DNA from: Variovorax paradoxus
GTDB lineage: Bacteria > Pseudomonadota > Gammaproteobacteria > Burkholderiales > Burkholderiaceae_C
Direction of reading: 5' to 3'
Assembly: GCF_018614915.1 (NCBI RefSeq)
Contig: NZ_JAGGNU010000056.1
Span: 124,001-188,000 of the forward strand
Length of the DNA stretch: 64,000 nt
In this document: piece by piece, positions 1-9,448 of the stretch
How positions within the stretch are numbered: position 1 is the first letter of the stretch
How the letters are laid out: every line of letters starts with the position of its first letter
The notes under the pieces: model-generated
The model's database searches: none
Seen by the model: the letters and a program-made list of their open reading frames with translations, nothing else
Told to the model about the DNA's origin: nothing
Position numbers and translations under genes: made by a program

Positions 1-1571
1 GTGTGCTTCGTCATATCGACCTCGGCATCGACGAGCTCGAAGCGCCCGACGCTCGCCAGGGCCGTCTTGGCCTGGGTCAGCGCGAGCCCGTCGGCCGCGA
101 CGCGGCGTGCCTTGAGCTTGAGATCGGGCTGGGCCCAGGCCACATCGATCTGGCCGCTGAGCTTGCCGTCGAGCGTGGGCTCCAGGCTCTGCGCGAGGTA
201 GGGAGCCGCCAGCGACAGCGGCAAGCCTTCGACTTCTGTCTTGACACTGGCCACCTTGTCGGTCGCTTCACCGCTGAACTTGAGAGGAGCCCCGCCGACC
301 AGGGTGGAGCCGCTGAATGGCGCCGCCTTGTCCATCGGCCAGCTCACGGCGCTGGCTTCGAAATTGAGCTGCTTCACGTCGATCGCCGCCGCCGGCTGGG
401 TAGTCTGGTCGCGCCAGCCGATCTCGCCGCCGGAAAGCGCCAGCTTGTCGACCCGCACACGCCAGGCCGGCTGCCCGGCAGGCTTCGGCACAGGTTCGCC
501 GTTCGCGTTCGGTGCCGCGGCGGGCGCCGCTTTTTCGGTCGCGCCGCTGGCCCGGTCGGTCGCCAGCAGGTTGAGCTGCCCGGCCGCATCGCGAGCGACG
601 ACGAGCTGCGGCGCGACCAGCGCCACCTCGCCCAGATGAATCACCCGCTCCAGCGGCCGGACATCGGCCAGCGCCAGCTTGAGCGAATCGAAGCCGAGCA
701 GGTCGCGCCCCTTCGAATCCGCCAGCTTGATGCTGTGCGCCGCCACCGTGCCCGTGACCTTGAGGCCGGCGCTGGCCGCGCGCTCGAAATCGATCTTGAG
801 GTCGGCGTCGAGCTTGCCGGCCTTGACGGCGACCGGCAGACCGCCGGGGATGTACCCCAGATAGGGCACCAGGTCCAGATCCTTGAAGTGCACCTGCGCG
901 TCGGTCTTGCGGCTTTCTGCGAAGGGCGTCGTGAAGGCGGCCGAATCGAATGCGCTGCCGTTCAGGACGAAGGCCAGCTTGGGCTCGGTCTTGATCTCGC
1001 GCTGCGAGGGCAGATTGCTGAGAAGGGGCACCTTGAGCACGAAGTCGCGCAACTCGTGCTTGCGCTTGACGGTCTGGTCGTCGAAATCGATCGCGCCGTT
1101 GATGATGGCGATGTTGTAGATCGCGAAGCGCGGTGGCTCGCTCTTGGGCTCCTCGGGTGCGCTGGCGAGCTTGGCCAGGATGTCGTCGATGTCGTACTTG
1201 CCGTCGGCCAGATGCGTCAGCAGGATGGCCGGCGCGTCGATGGCGACGGCGTCGATCACCGGCGCCAGCCGGAGGATCGACTGCAGCTCGGCATCGGCAT
1301 AGATGCGCGCCACCGCCACCTGGGGCCGGCTGCCATCCGCAGTGGCGATGCGCAGGTCTTTCAGGGTCAGCTCGAGCGTCCATGGCTTGAAGTCGATCTT
1401 GCCGACCGTGACCTGGCGGCCCAGCTTCTCGCTCGCGATCTTCTGGATCTGGCTCTTGGCGATCGGCGGCACCGCCAGCCAGGCGATCAGCCAGAGACCG
1501 AGCAGCACCAGCAACGCCACGGCCCCGCGCCGCACCCATTTGTTCTGTTTCAGCGAAGCAGCATTCATCAT
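1..1571 (-). CDS. DUF748 / AsmA-like protein, C-terminus beyond left edge
   Basis: The reading frame starts at ATG 1571 and stays open to base 1, so about 523 codons are seen and the stop lies outside the window. The N-terminus has a short basic segment, then one hydrophobic stretch (about residues 14-34, VALLVLLGLWLIAWLAV), as in inner-membrane-anchored AsmA/DUF748 proteins. Typical DUF748 blocks follow: KIASEKLGRQVTVGKI near residue 45, then LKDLRIA and IDAPAILLTHLADGKYDIDDIL. The family forms long beta-rich periplasmic bridge-like proteins linked to envelope lipid transport. That role is family knowledge, and this protein's own function is not known. A second ATG follows directly at 1568. 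No gene lies upstream for about 590 bases, so it probably has its own promoter. Confidence 0.85.
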   Translation of the reverse strand, partial: MMNAASLKQNKWVRRGAVALLVLLGLWLIAWLAVPPIAKSQIQKIASEKLGRQVTVGKIDFKPWTLELTLKDLRIATADGSRPQVAVARIYADAELQSILRLAPVIDAVAIDAPAILLTHLADGKYDIDDILAKLASAPEEPKSEPPRFAIYNIAIINGAIDFDDQTVKRKHELRDFVLKVPLLSNLPSQREIKTEPKLAFVLNGSAFDSAAFTTPFAESRKTDAQVHFKDLDLVPYLGYIPGGLPVAVKAGKLDADLKIDFERAASAGLKVTGTVAAHSIKLADSKGRDLLGFDSLKLALADVRPLERVIHLGEVALVAPQLVVARDAAGQLNLLATDRASGATEKAAPAAAPNANGEPVPKPAGQPAWRVRVDKLALSGGEIGWRDQTTQPAAAIDVKQLNFEASAVSWPMDKAAPFSGSTLVGGAPLKFSGEATDKVASVKTEVEGLPLSLAAPYLAQSLEPTLDGKLSGQIDVAWAQPDLKLKARRVAADGLALTQAKTALASVGRFELVDAEVDMTKH

Positions 1572-2163
1572 CGAGGGGCGAGTGTGCCCCAAAAGTGCGG
1601 ACGCCCTCCCGGAAACAAGAAAGCCCGGTGGCTCGACGCGAAGTCTGGCCACCGGGCTCGATGGCGGGCGCAACGCCCATGCCATCTTTTCGCTCGACCG
1701 GAAGTGAACTTGTTCCGATCGTGCTGGTAGCAAGAGATTGCCACCGTTGGGCCTCGGCCGCTGAACCGTCCGATTGCTCTTTCGGTTGCTGGACCTTGGT
1801 TGAACACCTGAAAGCTCAGGCCCCCTCAGCGTAGGCGTGCGCTGCGAGGATTGCAAATGAGCTTTTCAATGGGTCGGGGAGCGGCGATTCAGTGTCTTCG
1901 CTTCAATCACTATTAGCATAAAAACCATATTCATTATTCTTGACCAGGTATTAAGCGCCTCCTAGAATCCGCGTTGCCCGCGCCGCCCACTTGCAGCCGG
2001 GACTCTCCCAATATCCGCTGCCGAATTCTTTCGGCTTAATCAGGCGGCCGCGCTCCTCCTTCTTCTCGCGCGGACCTGATTCGTACCAATCCAAGCGCCG
2101 TTGCCTCCGACCATCGCCTCCACTGGCGCTGCGACCCAAGGTGCCGCACAGAAAGGAAGAGCG
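1572..2163. other. 592-bp intergenic region with divergent promoters
   Basis: I see no convincing gene here; short open frames have no family signature. The stretch at about 1905-1960 is clearly AT-rich against the surrounding GC-rich DNA and holds the promoter described separately. The left half should carry the promoter of the minus-strand DUF748 gene, but I could not find a clean -35/-10 pair for it. Confidence 0.6.
1940..1968 (+). promoter_or_regulatory. sigma-70-type promoter for the lytic transglycosylase gene
   Basis: TTGACC at 1940-1945 and TAGAAT at 1963-1968 are separated by exactly 17 bases, close to the sigma-70 consensus, in an AT-rich patch. Transcription would begin near 1975, leaving an untranslated leader of about 190 bases before ATG 2164. 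The assignment to the downstream gene is inferred from direction and position. Confidence 0.6.
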
Positions 2164-2997
2164 ATGAAACAGGCGTTTGAAGCCACGGCCCGCGGGCTAC
2201 GGACCTTCGTGTCCGATGTGGCCGACGGCTTTTTTGAGATCACCCACAACGGCTTTGCCCTGGTCGGGCTTGCCATCGTGTTCGCTGCACTCGCGCTCGT
2301 CGCACGCCCGGACCTGCGCCAGTCCGGCGAAGAGCAGCTCATGGGCTGGCTTCAGTCGCGCAAGGCGCCGCCCGAGGTGACCTACCTCGAGCCCACGGCC
2401 ATCGACCGCACCACGGCAGCCAGCCCGCACGAGCTGCCCAAGCAACAGGCCGCGGTTGCCTATTGGCTGAGCAAGAAGTACCGCGTGGCCGTGGAGCCGC
2501 TGAGCGTGCTGGTGGCCGAAGCCTTCGACCTCGGCAAGCGCACCAAGCTCGACCCGAGCCTGATCCTGGCGATCATGGCGGTCGAATCCAGCTTCAATCC
2601 CTTTGCCCAAAGCCAAGTCGGCGCCCAGGGCCTCATGCAGGTCATGACCCGCGTGCATGGCGAGAAGTACGAAAGCGCGGGCGGCACCCTGACCGCCTTC
2701 GACCCGGTGACCAACATGCGCGTCGGCGTCAAGGTGCTGCAGGAGTGCATCGCGCGTGCAGGCTCGCTCGAGGGCGGCCTCAAGTTCTACGTCGGCGCCG
2801 CCAATCTGCCCGACGACGGCGGCTATGCCGGCAAGGTGCTGGCCGAACATGCGCGCCTGCAGCAGGTGATCGCCGGGCGCACGCCGCCCACCACCAACCC
2901 GACCCCGCCCGGCATGCGGGCGCAGCCGCTGCCCGTGGTGGCACCCGCCAAGCCGGAAGCGAACGCGCAGAGCGTCGCCTTGCTCTCGGATCTGTAG
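2164..2997 (+). CDS. membrane-anchored lytic transglycosylase (SLT domain)
   Basis: This 277-aa protein is predicted to cleave peptidoglycan glycan strands in the periplasm. One membrane segment (about residues 31-47, [16 protein letters not shown]) anchors it. The SLT domain follows at about 120-235, with the catalytic Glu141 in [22 protein letters not shown], the classic ESxFnpxAxSxxGAxGLMQ motif. The C-terminus is a proline-rich tail. I chose ATG 2164 because AGGAAG lies just upstream. An upstream in-frame TTG at 2101 would add 21 residues with no conserved features. The gene stands alone behind the promoter at 1940-1968, and glyA follows after about 200 bases. Confidence 0.9.
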   Translation: MKQAFEATARGLRTFVSDVADGFFEITHNGFALVGLAIVFAALALVARPDLRQSGEEQLMGWLQSRKAPPEVTYLEPTAIDRTTAASPHELPKQQAAVAYWLSKKYRVAVEPLSVLVAEAFDLGKRTKLDPSLILAIMAVESSFNPFAQSQVGAQGLMQVMTRVHGEKYESAGGTLTAFDPVTNMRVGVKVLQECIARAGSLEGGLKFYVGAANLPDDGGYAGKVLAEHARLQQVIAGRTPPTTNPTPPGMRAQPLPVVAPAKPEANAQSVALLSDL

Positions 2998-3203
2998 GCC
3001 TTTTCGAAGACGGCCGACGCCCCCGTCAGCTACACTCGACCGGCACGCGACTGGCGATAGGCGCAACCCTTTTCAGGTGCATTGCGCTGACGTGGAACAC
3101 CACTGGGAAGCGTGCCGCCTGCAGTCTTCCGCAGGCGTTCAGCCGTTCGCCTGGGCAGCCCTTGTTTGTTGAAGAGCAAGGACCATCGTCTCAAAGGACT
3201 GCC

Positions 3204-4448
3204 ATGTACCACCGCAATATCCTGGTCGAACAGACCGATCCCGAAATCTGGGCTGCCATCCAGGCCGAGCATGCCCGGCAGGAACACCACATCGAGCTCA
3301 TCGCGAGCGAGAACTATGCGTCGCCCGCCGTGATGGCGGCGCAGGGCTCGCAGCTCACCAACAAGTACGCCGAAGGCTACCCGGGCAAGCGCTACTACGG
3401 CGGCTGCGAGCACGTCGACGTGGCCGAGCAGCTGGCCATCGACCGCGTCAAGCAGCTGTTCGGCGCCGATGCCGCCAACGTGCAGGCCCATTGCGGCGCT
3501 TCCGCCAACGAGGCAGTGATGCTGGCCTTCCTGAAGCCGGGCGACACCATCATGGGCATGAGCCTGGCCGAAGGCGGCCACCTGACGCACGGCATGCCGC
3601 TCAACATGAGCGGCAAGTGGTTCAACGTGGTGAGCTACGGCCTGAACGACAAGGAAGAGATCGACTATGACGCGATGGAGCGCAAGGCGCACGAACACGC
3701 GCCCAAGCTGATCATCGCGGGTGCCTCGGCCTACTCGCTGCGCATCGACTTCGAGCGCTTCGCCAAGGTGGCCAAGGACGTCGGCGCCATTTTCATGGTC
3801 GACATCGCCCACTACGCCGGTCTGGTCGCCGCGGGCGTCTACCCGAACCCCGTGCCGCATGCCGACGTGGTGACCTCCACCACCCACAAGAGCCTGCGCG
3901 GCCCGCGCGGCGGCATCATCCTGATGAAGTCGCAGCACGAGAAGGCGATCAACAGCGCGATCTTCCCGGGTCTGCAGGGCGGACCGCTGATGCACGTGAT
4001 CGCAGCCAAGGCCGTGGCCTTCAAGGAAGCGCTCTCGCCCGAGTTCAAGACCTACCAGCAGCAGGTCGTCAAGAACGCGCAGATCGTGGCCGAGACGCTC
4101 ACCGGGCGCGGGTTGCGCATCGTGAGCGGCCGCACCGAGAGCCACGTGATGCTGGTCGACCTGCGCGCCAAGGGCATCACCGGCAAGGAAGCCGAAGCGG
4201 TGCTGGGCAGCGCGCACATGACGATCAACAAGAACGCGATCCCGAACGACCCCGAGAAGCCGATGGTGACCAGCGGCGTGCGCATCGGCACGCCGGCGTT
4301 GACGACGCGCGGCTTCAAGGACGAGGAGGCACGCGCCACCGCCAACCTGATCGCCGACGTGCTGGACAACCCGCGCGACGCCGCGACCATCGAAGCAGCG
4401 CGCGCCAAGGTGCACGCCTTGACGAGCAGGTTCCCCGTCTACCGTTGA
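3204..4448 (+). CDS. glyA: serine hydroxymethyltransferase
   Basis: This PLP enzyme interconverts serine and glycine with tetrahydrofolate, supplying one-carbon units in the cytoplasm. The 414-aa length is normal. Signature blocks run in order: [37 protein letters not shown], and the PLP-lysine motif [14 protein letters not shown] at about residues 225-238. The start has AAAGGA about 8 bases upstream. nrdR follows 16 bases after the stop, a glyA-nrdR pairing common in Burkholderiales, so the two are probably co-transcribed. A TACACT hexamer at 3031 may be part of a promoter, but no convincing -35 goes with it. Confidence 0.97.
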   Translation: MYHRNILVEQTDPEIWAAIQAEHARQEHHIELIASENYASPAVMAAQGSQLTNKYAEGYPGKRYYGGCEHVDVAEQLAIDRVKQLFGADAANVQAHCGASANEAVMLAFLKPGDTIMGMSLAEGGHLTHGMPLNMSGKWFNVVSYGLNDKEEIDYDAMERKAHEHAPKLIIAGASAYSLRIDFERFAKVAKDVGAIFMVDIAHYAGLVAAGVYPNPVPHADVVTSTTHKSLRGPRGGIILMKSQHEKAINSAIFPGLQGGPLMHVIAAKAVAFKEALSPEFKTYQQQVVKNAQIVAETLTGRGLRIVSGRTESHVMLVDLRAKGITGKEAEAVLGSAHMTINKNAIPNDPEKPMVTSGVRIGTPALTTRGFKDEEARATANLIADVLDNPRDAATIEAARAKVHALTSRFPVYR

Positions 4449-4464
4449 TTACGAAGGTCGCCGC

Positions 4465-4908
4465 ATGAAATGCCCCTTCTGCGGCCATCTCGAGACGCAG
4501 GTCGTCGAGACCCGCGTTTCGGAAGACGGCGACTTCGTGCGGCGCCGCCGGCAGTGCGGCGACTGCGACAAGCGCTTCACCACCTACGAGCGGCCGGACG
4601 TCAACTTCCCGGTCGTGGTCAAGAAGGACGGCAGCCGAGCCGACTTCGACGCCAAAAAGGTTCGCGCTTCGATGATGCTGGCGCTGCGCAAGCGGCCGGT
4701 GAGCATCGAGCAGATCGACCATGCGCTGCTGCGCATCGAGCAGAAGCTCCTGTCCAGCGGCTTGCGGGAAATCGAATCCACCAAGGTGGGCGAGCTGGTG
4801 ATGCGGGAACTCAAGCGGATGGACAAGGTGGCATACGTGCGCTTCGCCTCGGTCTACCGGAGCTTCGAGGACGTGGACGAGTTCCGGCAGTTGCTGCGGG
4901 ATATCTGA
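4465..4908 (+). CDS. nrdR: transcriptional repressor NrdR
   Basis: NrdR is a nucleotide-sensing repressor of ribonucleotide reductase genes. The 147-aa length is standard. The zinc ribbon is complete (CPFCGH at residues 3-8, [14 protein letters not shown] at about 31-44), followed by the ATP-cone domain ([20 protein letters not shown]). It lies 16 bases behind glyA on the same strand. The stop is only 4 bases from the end of the convergent pilE gene, so there is almost no space for a terminator between them. Confidence 0.97.
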   Translation: MKCPFCGHLETQVVETRVSEDGDFVRRRRQCGDCDKRFTTYERPDVNFPVVVKKDGSRADFDAKKVRASMMLALRKRPVSIEQIDHALLRIEQKLLSSGLREIESTKVGELVMRELKRMDKVAYVRFASVYRSFEDVDEFRQLLRDI

Positions 4909-4912
4909 GCGG

Positions 4913-5368
4913 TCAGCGCCAGCAGTCTTCGACGGCCACGCCCGTGGCCGCGCCGGCGATGTTCCTGCGGCCGGCATTGTCGATCTGCAGCGTGCCACAG
5001 CGATCGCCCGTCATCGAGCCCTGCGGCTGGGCCACCAGCGTGAAAGCGCTGGCGGTCTGGGCTGCGAACCCAATGGCGTAGGTCTGGGCACCCTGCCTGG
5101 GCACCCTCGTGAGTGCGTCAGGCAGCGTCATCTTGCCCGCCACGCCGATCGCCTGGTCGAAACGATCGTTCTGCGAATAGAAGCGCTGCATGTACTGCAC
5201 CGTTTCCATCAGTTGCGCCCTGGCCTCGGCCCGCCTGGATTTGCGGATGAACTCGAGGTAGCTCGGATAGGCGATTGCGGCGAGTATCGACACGATCGCC
5301 ACGACGATCATGACTTCGATGAGGGTAAAGCCGGCGACTGAGCGCCTGGGCAGTTCGGAATGTCTCAT
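4913..5368 (-). CDS. pilE: type IV pilin (PilE-like), last gene of the minor pilin operon
   Basis: This 151-aa prepilin has a short basic leader, the prepilin peptidase site G/FTLIEVMIVVAIVSILAAIAYPSY (cleavage after the Gly before FTLIE, Glu5 present) and an N-terminal assembly helix. Two Cys near the end (DRCGTL and VEDCWR) could form the C-terminal disulfide loop typical of pilins. I start it at ATG 5368, which gives the usual short leader (MRHSELPRRSVAG) and begins 8 bases after the pilY1 stop. An upstream start at 5407 would overlap pilY1 and lengthen the leader. Its place behind pilY1 suggests a minor pilin of the priming complex, not the major subunit. Confidence 0.85.
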   Translation of the reverse strand: MRHSELPRRSVAGFTLIEVMIVVAIVSILAAIAYPSYLEFIRKSRRAEARAQLMETVQYMQRFYSQNDRFDQAIGVAGKMTLPDALTRVPRQGAQTYAIGFAAQTASAFTLVAQPQGSMTGDRCGTLQIDNAGRRNIAGAATGVAVEDCWR

Positions 5369-5376
5369 GGGATCGA

Positions 5377-8300
5377 TCAGTACGGCGGCGTGACGATCTG
5401 GCGCCATTGGCGGCCGATCGAGGATTTGCCGAGATCGCCGATCTTGTTATCAGCGGTCCGATCGCCGTTGCGATCCAAACCCCCAGGACCCTCAAAGCGA
5501 ACCTGGGAACCGGACGTTTGGACGGTCGCACGCGGCCCCGAAGTCGTGAAGCGCGCGATCACGGCCTTCGGGTCGTCCGCAGAATCGACGTGGCCGTCGC
5601 CGTTCGTATCGAAGGTGGGGCCGCCCCGACCGCCTGCGCCGGTGAACGGATCCACAACGAGGGTCAGCACATAGGGCTGCCTGGAACAGTTGACCTCCGT
5701 CCCACCCGGTGCCCAGGTGTCGAAGATCACTCTGCCGCCTTCAAAGCGCGGGGCGTAGATCAGGCGCTGACCCGGCTCGATCGTCATGCGAATCTTCCAC
5801 CCGCGCTTCTGCGCTTCAGGGCCCGAGCCGTAGTCCACTGCCTTGTTGCTCAGCGCATAGTAGTCGCCGGACACTCCGCCAATCGTCAGGACGGACGTGG
5901 CCTGCTGCACCAGCAGGTCGTTGTTCGTGACGGCACTCGCGGCGTTGTCGGAGTTCGATCCGATCGCGCCCTTGTCCCACACGCCGTACAAGCTGCGTTC
6001 TGCCTTTGTCTCGCCGTCGCCGGAGTCGAAGAGCTTGCCCGATCCCGCAAATACCATGATGCCTCCAAGCGGGTGTCGCGTGTACGTGGGGGCGGCCGTA
6101 ATCGGTTCTTCCTCGGCCAGGGTGTTTTGCGCCTTGAACAAGGGCTTGCCCTCGAAGGCGACGGCCCACGCTGCAGACGTTGCGGATGAGAGGTCGAACT
6201 TCCACAGATTGCCGCGCAGGTCGCCCGCATAGGCAGCCACGATGCGCTTGCTCGCATCACGTACCAGCCTGACACCGCCCAGACCGTTTGGGGCCGCCGT
6301 CGAGCCGACGCCCGTGTCGAGCGCCGCCAGACGCGCGCCCGTAGTGGCATCGATCAGGAAAAGCTGCGCCCGGCCGCTCGTGCTTTCGTAGCCGTTGCCG
6401 ACCACAATCACCCAACGGCCATCGCGCAGAATTCCTGCTTCCGGCGTCTGCAGCACGTGGCCGAGCTCCGCGAAGTCCTTGTCTTCGGCGTTCACTTCCC
6501 ACAGGATGTCGCTGGCACCCGGTGCCGATTCGGCTTGCGTGAGTGTTTTCGGTGACCCGGTGTCGACCAGCGCGGGCACCGGCACGTTGACCGCAAACAG
6601 ACTCTTCGCCCCGGCACCTCCCCCGCCGACAATGAGATTGCGCCACTTCACGACTCCCTTGTCGTGGACGTCCACCTCCGCCAGCGGCCCGTCGACGAAG
6701 TACCTGTGCGAATACGAGAGATCGGCGAGTTGCTTCACGCGCCCCAGAACGGAGCGAGGCACGAATGCGAAGGTCTCGGCGCCGTTGTCGGCATTGAACG
6801 CATGCAACATGCCGTCATTGGCGCCGACGAAGAGCTGGGCCGCCCGACGTTTCTTGGCATCCAGAAAACGCAGGTAGGTTGATCGTCCTGGTGTAGAGCC
6901 CGACAGAAAATCGTACTGGCCATCGACCAGGTCCTTCACGAGCGCCGGGTGCGCATTGACGATGTCCCCCAGGGGCGAAGCGCGCATTCGATAGATCGAT
7001 CCTTCGCCGCTTCGATCGCCGCGCAGGTACTTGATCAACGCCGACGCGTCGTCGACACCCAGCTCCTTGGTCAGGTCCGCAGCGTCCACGCCGGCGGACG
7101 TGAAGGCCACGCCTTTCGTCGTGGCGTCCTTGAAGGTGTGGATGTTCCGGTCCGCGGGGGGCGGCAGCTCCTTCGACGCGAGCCAGACTCTTGCACCGGT
7201 ACCCAAGGCAATCGCCTCCACATCCCCGCTCCAACTTCCAGTGTTGTAGCTCGGGACATACTTCAGGGTGTCGGTGGAAAAGCTCCGAGTCGATACGGCG
7301 ATGCCTGCTTCGCTGCCGCTGCGCGCTTCAATGTCTTCGATGATCGACTTCAGTGCGTTTGCGTATTCGGCGGCGTTGGCGGCGCTCCTGGCCAGGCCTC
7401 GACTGTTGATCGCGGCGTGCCAGAGATCGTCGATGTTGGGCTTCTCTTGGTCAGCCCCCGGCGTGCCCCATGGCGTTTTGCCGTCCTTCAGCGCTTGCAA
7501 GTCCTCCGGGTTGCGCAGCGCGCCGTTGACGCCAAACGCAATGGTGTAGTTCACCATGTGCTGCCAGAACGCAGTATTGCCTTCGCTGTCCTTCTTCGCC
7601 GCGGGCAGGTTGTTGGCGAGATCCGGCTGCAGGTCCCTGCTCCAGTAGTACATGGCTACGTCCGCCAGCGTGGACCCTCCCGGCCCCATGTAGGGCGCTC
7701 CCGGCACGTACTGCAGTTTCGTTCCGTCCACATGCACGATCTGGGGCCCCGTCGTGCTGTCGACATCACCGCTGGCTTCGACAGTGCGCGCAGCAGCCCC
7801 ATTCCAGATGCCGTCGGTCATCAGTACATGAAAGGAGCGCCGGCAGCTCGATTGCAATGCCACCGGCTGTCCGGCAGCAGGATCGCGCGCCCAGGGAGAA
7901 CGCGCGCCCCGCCGAGAAAAATACTGTCCAACGTCGTCCATGGCACGTCGGAGCGGCGTTCCGCCGGTGGAGGACGCGGCTCCCTGCAGCAAGGCGTAGA
8001 AGTTCCTTCTCGCATCGATGTAGAAAGGCCGGACGCCGAGGCGAACGGTGTCCGTCACGATGTCGTCGACATTGGTGGCAAGGCTGTTGATCGTGCCGTA
8101 GCCGACGCGGTAGCTGGACGGCACCGAGGCGAATGCTTCGGAGGTGCCGCCCACCGCCACCCGCAGGCGTGACCTTGCATAGGTGAACCAGTTCGCGAAG
8201 TTCTGTATTTCTTCCTGGTAGGTGCAACTGGTCGCTCCTTTGCAATCGTCTCGGGTCGTGCTTTTCGGGTAGTCGTTTCTCGCGCTCGTGATCAAGACCT

Positions 8301-8862
8301 GCTTGTAGTCGCCCAGCGCATTGCCAGCGGCGCCTCGCGTAAGCTCGTAGTACTGCGCCGGATTGAAGGTCTCGCTCGAGTCGCCACAGTTAGAAAGTGC
8401 GACGCACCATGTTCCGGAAAGACTTTGGGCGGCGGTCAAGTCAACCGTCGTCCCAGGAACGTTCGGATGCAGAGGAGCAACAGTCGCACGATATGAAGAG
8501 CGACGCGTACCGTCGGCCAGAAGCCAGGGCTGATACCGAACGGCCGGGTTGTAGTAGAGCGGGTTCGCCGCAGACCGAATTCGACGAGCGAACAGATGAT
8601 CGCTGTTGTAGGTCGCGACGGCGTTCTTGAAGACGCCCAGTTGCCAAGGCACGGAGCCGACATAACGGCCAGCAGAAGTACAGAGCGCATCCGGCAGGCA
8701 TTCGAAGTCCATCGATCCGGAATCGTCGAGCGTGAACATCAAGTTCGGCGGCGCTAGCGAGGCCGAACTGGTCAGCGGCACCTGGGAGATACCTGCCCAC
8801 GTACTGCCTGCGGCCAGCATGCTTGCCGCGACCACTGCAAAGAGTTTTGTCCATCCCTTCAT
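5377..8862 (-). CDS. pilY1: PilY1 family type IV pilus tip adhesin / assembly protein
   Basis: PilY1 sits at the type IV pilus tip with the minor pilins and influences pilus extension, adhesion and surface sensing. This one has 1161 aa. It has a signal peptide (cleavage about residue 23, STWA/GIS), then a von Willebrand-A-like start with the metal-site motif D46-D-S48-G-S50. The C-terminal half holds the conserved PilY1 beta-propeller, recognisable by SYSHRYFVDGPLAEVDV, NLIVGGGGAGAKSLFAVNV and AGDLRGNLWKFDLSS. Near the end, DTNGDGHVDSADDP looks like the calcium-binding EF-hand-like loop of PilY1. It lies between pilX and pilE on the same strand. Confidence 0.93.
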   Translation of the reverse strand: MKGWTKLFAVVAASMLAAGSTWAGISQVPLTSSASLAPPNLMFTLDDSGSMDFECLPDALCTSAGRYVGSVPWQLGVFKNAVATYNSDHLFARRIRSAANPLYYNPAVRYQPWLLADGTRRSSYRATVAPLHPNVPGTTVDLTAAQSLSGTWCVALSNCGDSSETFNPAQYYELTRGAAGNALGDYKQVLITSARNDYPKSTTRDDCKGATSCTYQEEIQNFANWFTYARSRLRVAVGGTSEAFASVPSSYRVGYGTINSLATNVDDIVTDTVRLGVRPFYIDARRNFYALLQGAASSTGGTPLRRAMDDVGQYFSRRGARSPWARDPAAGQPVALQSSCRRSFHVLMTDGIWNGAAARTVEASGDVDSTTGPQIVHVDGTKLQYVPGAPYMGPGGSTLADVAMYYWSRDLQPDLANNLPAAKKDSEGNTAFWQHMVNYTIAFGVNGALRNPEDLQALKDGKTPWGTPGADQEKPNIDDLWHAAINSRGLARSAANAAEYANALKSIIEDIEARSGSEAGIAVSTRSFSTDTLKYVPSYNTGSWSGDVEAIALGTGARVWLASKELPPPADRNIHTFKDATTKGVAFTSAGVDAADLTKELGVDDASALIKYLRGDRSGEGSIYRMRASPLGDIVNAHPALVKDLVDGQYDFLSGSTPGRSTYLRFLDAKKRRAAQLFVGANDGMLHAFNADNGAETFAFVPRSVLGRVKQLADLSYSHRYFVDGPLAEVDVHDKGVVKWRNLIVGGGGAGAKSLFAVNVPVPALVDTGSPKTLTQAESAPGASDILWEVNAEDKDFAELGHVLQTPEAGILRDGRWVIVVGNGYESTSGRAQLFLIDATTGARLAALDTGVGSTAAPNGLGGVRLVRDASKRIVAAYAGDLRGNLWKFDLSSATSAAWAVAFEGKPLFKAQNTLAEEEPITAAPTYTRHPLGGIMVFAGSGKLFDSGDGETKAERSLYGVWDKGAIGSNSDNAASAVTNNDLLVQQATSVLTIGGVSGDYYALSNKAVDYGSGPEAQKRGWKIRMTIEPGQRLIYAPRFEGGRVIFDTWAPGGTEVNCSRQPYVLTLVVDPFTGAGGRGGPTFDTNGDGHVDSADDPKAVIARFTTSGPRATVQTSGSQVRFEGPGGLDRNGDRTADNKIGDLGKSSIGRQWRQIVTPPY

Positions 8863-8893
8863 CTCTTGATCCCTCCCTGGCTATTGATCGTCT

Positions 8894-9448
8894 TCAGCGC
8901 GACACCGTGGACTGCAACCACACCTCGCCTCCGGACTCCGGCTTGCCCGACCCGGCCAGCCGATAGTCGGGGCTGAAGCCGACGGCGGTGACGAGGAAGG
9001 CTCTGCGCCGACCGTCTCCTTCGTTCAGCCGACGCTCTTCGACCATGCACCGCGGCGGGAACCCGAGCCGCCTTGCCGCGCTGTCCTTCGAGTCGACGAT
9101 GCCGGTGTCGATTGCGACCGCAATGCCCTTGGCGGGATCCCAGTTGGCCCGCGTGCGCCAGAGTTCCGGCGCCGTACCGTCCAGCGAATAGGGCTGAGGA
9201 ACCCGCGTCGTGTCGCCGCTGACGACCATCCCGTGCCGAAGGATCTGGTCCTCGCAGAAGCGCAGCGCCGTCTCCGCCGCCTGGAATGCCACGGTGTTGG
9301 TCCGCAACGCATTGGAGACTTGCTCGCCGGACACAGCATGCCGCGCCGCCAGCGCAGCCAGGAAGGAAATCAGGATCAGGAGAATCAGGGCCACGATCAG
9401 CACGACCCCGCGCCATTGTTTCCGACCGGCAGAAGCGCGGGCTTTCAT
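8894..9448 (-). CDS. pilX: minor pilus assembly protein PilX
   Basis: This 184-aa protein has the PilX pattern: a basic N-terminus, then a hydrophobic assembly helix (RGVVLIVALILLILISFLAALAARHAV) with an AAETALRFCE segment after it. The pilin Glu5 position is not a clear Glu, as is usual in PilX/GspK-like proteins. I start it at ATG 9448, whose last base overlaps the pilW stop as ATGA; an upstream start would overlap pilW by 160 bases. It should join the PilV-PilW-PilX-FimT-PilE tip complex carrying PilY1. Confidence 0.85.
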   Translation of the reverse strand: MKARASAGRKQWRGVVLIVALILLILISFLAALAARHAVSGEQVSNALRTNTVAFQAAETALRFCEDQILRHGMVVSGDTTRVPQPYSLDGTAPELWRTRANWDPAKGIAVAIDTGIVDSKDSAARRLGFPPRCMVEERRLNEGDGRRRAFLVTAVGFSPDYRLAGSGKPESGGEVWLQSTVSR

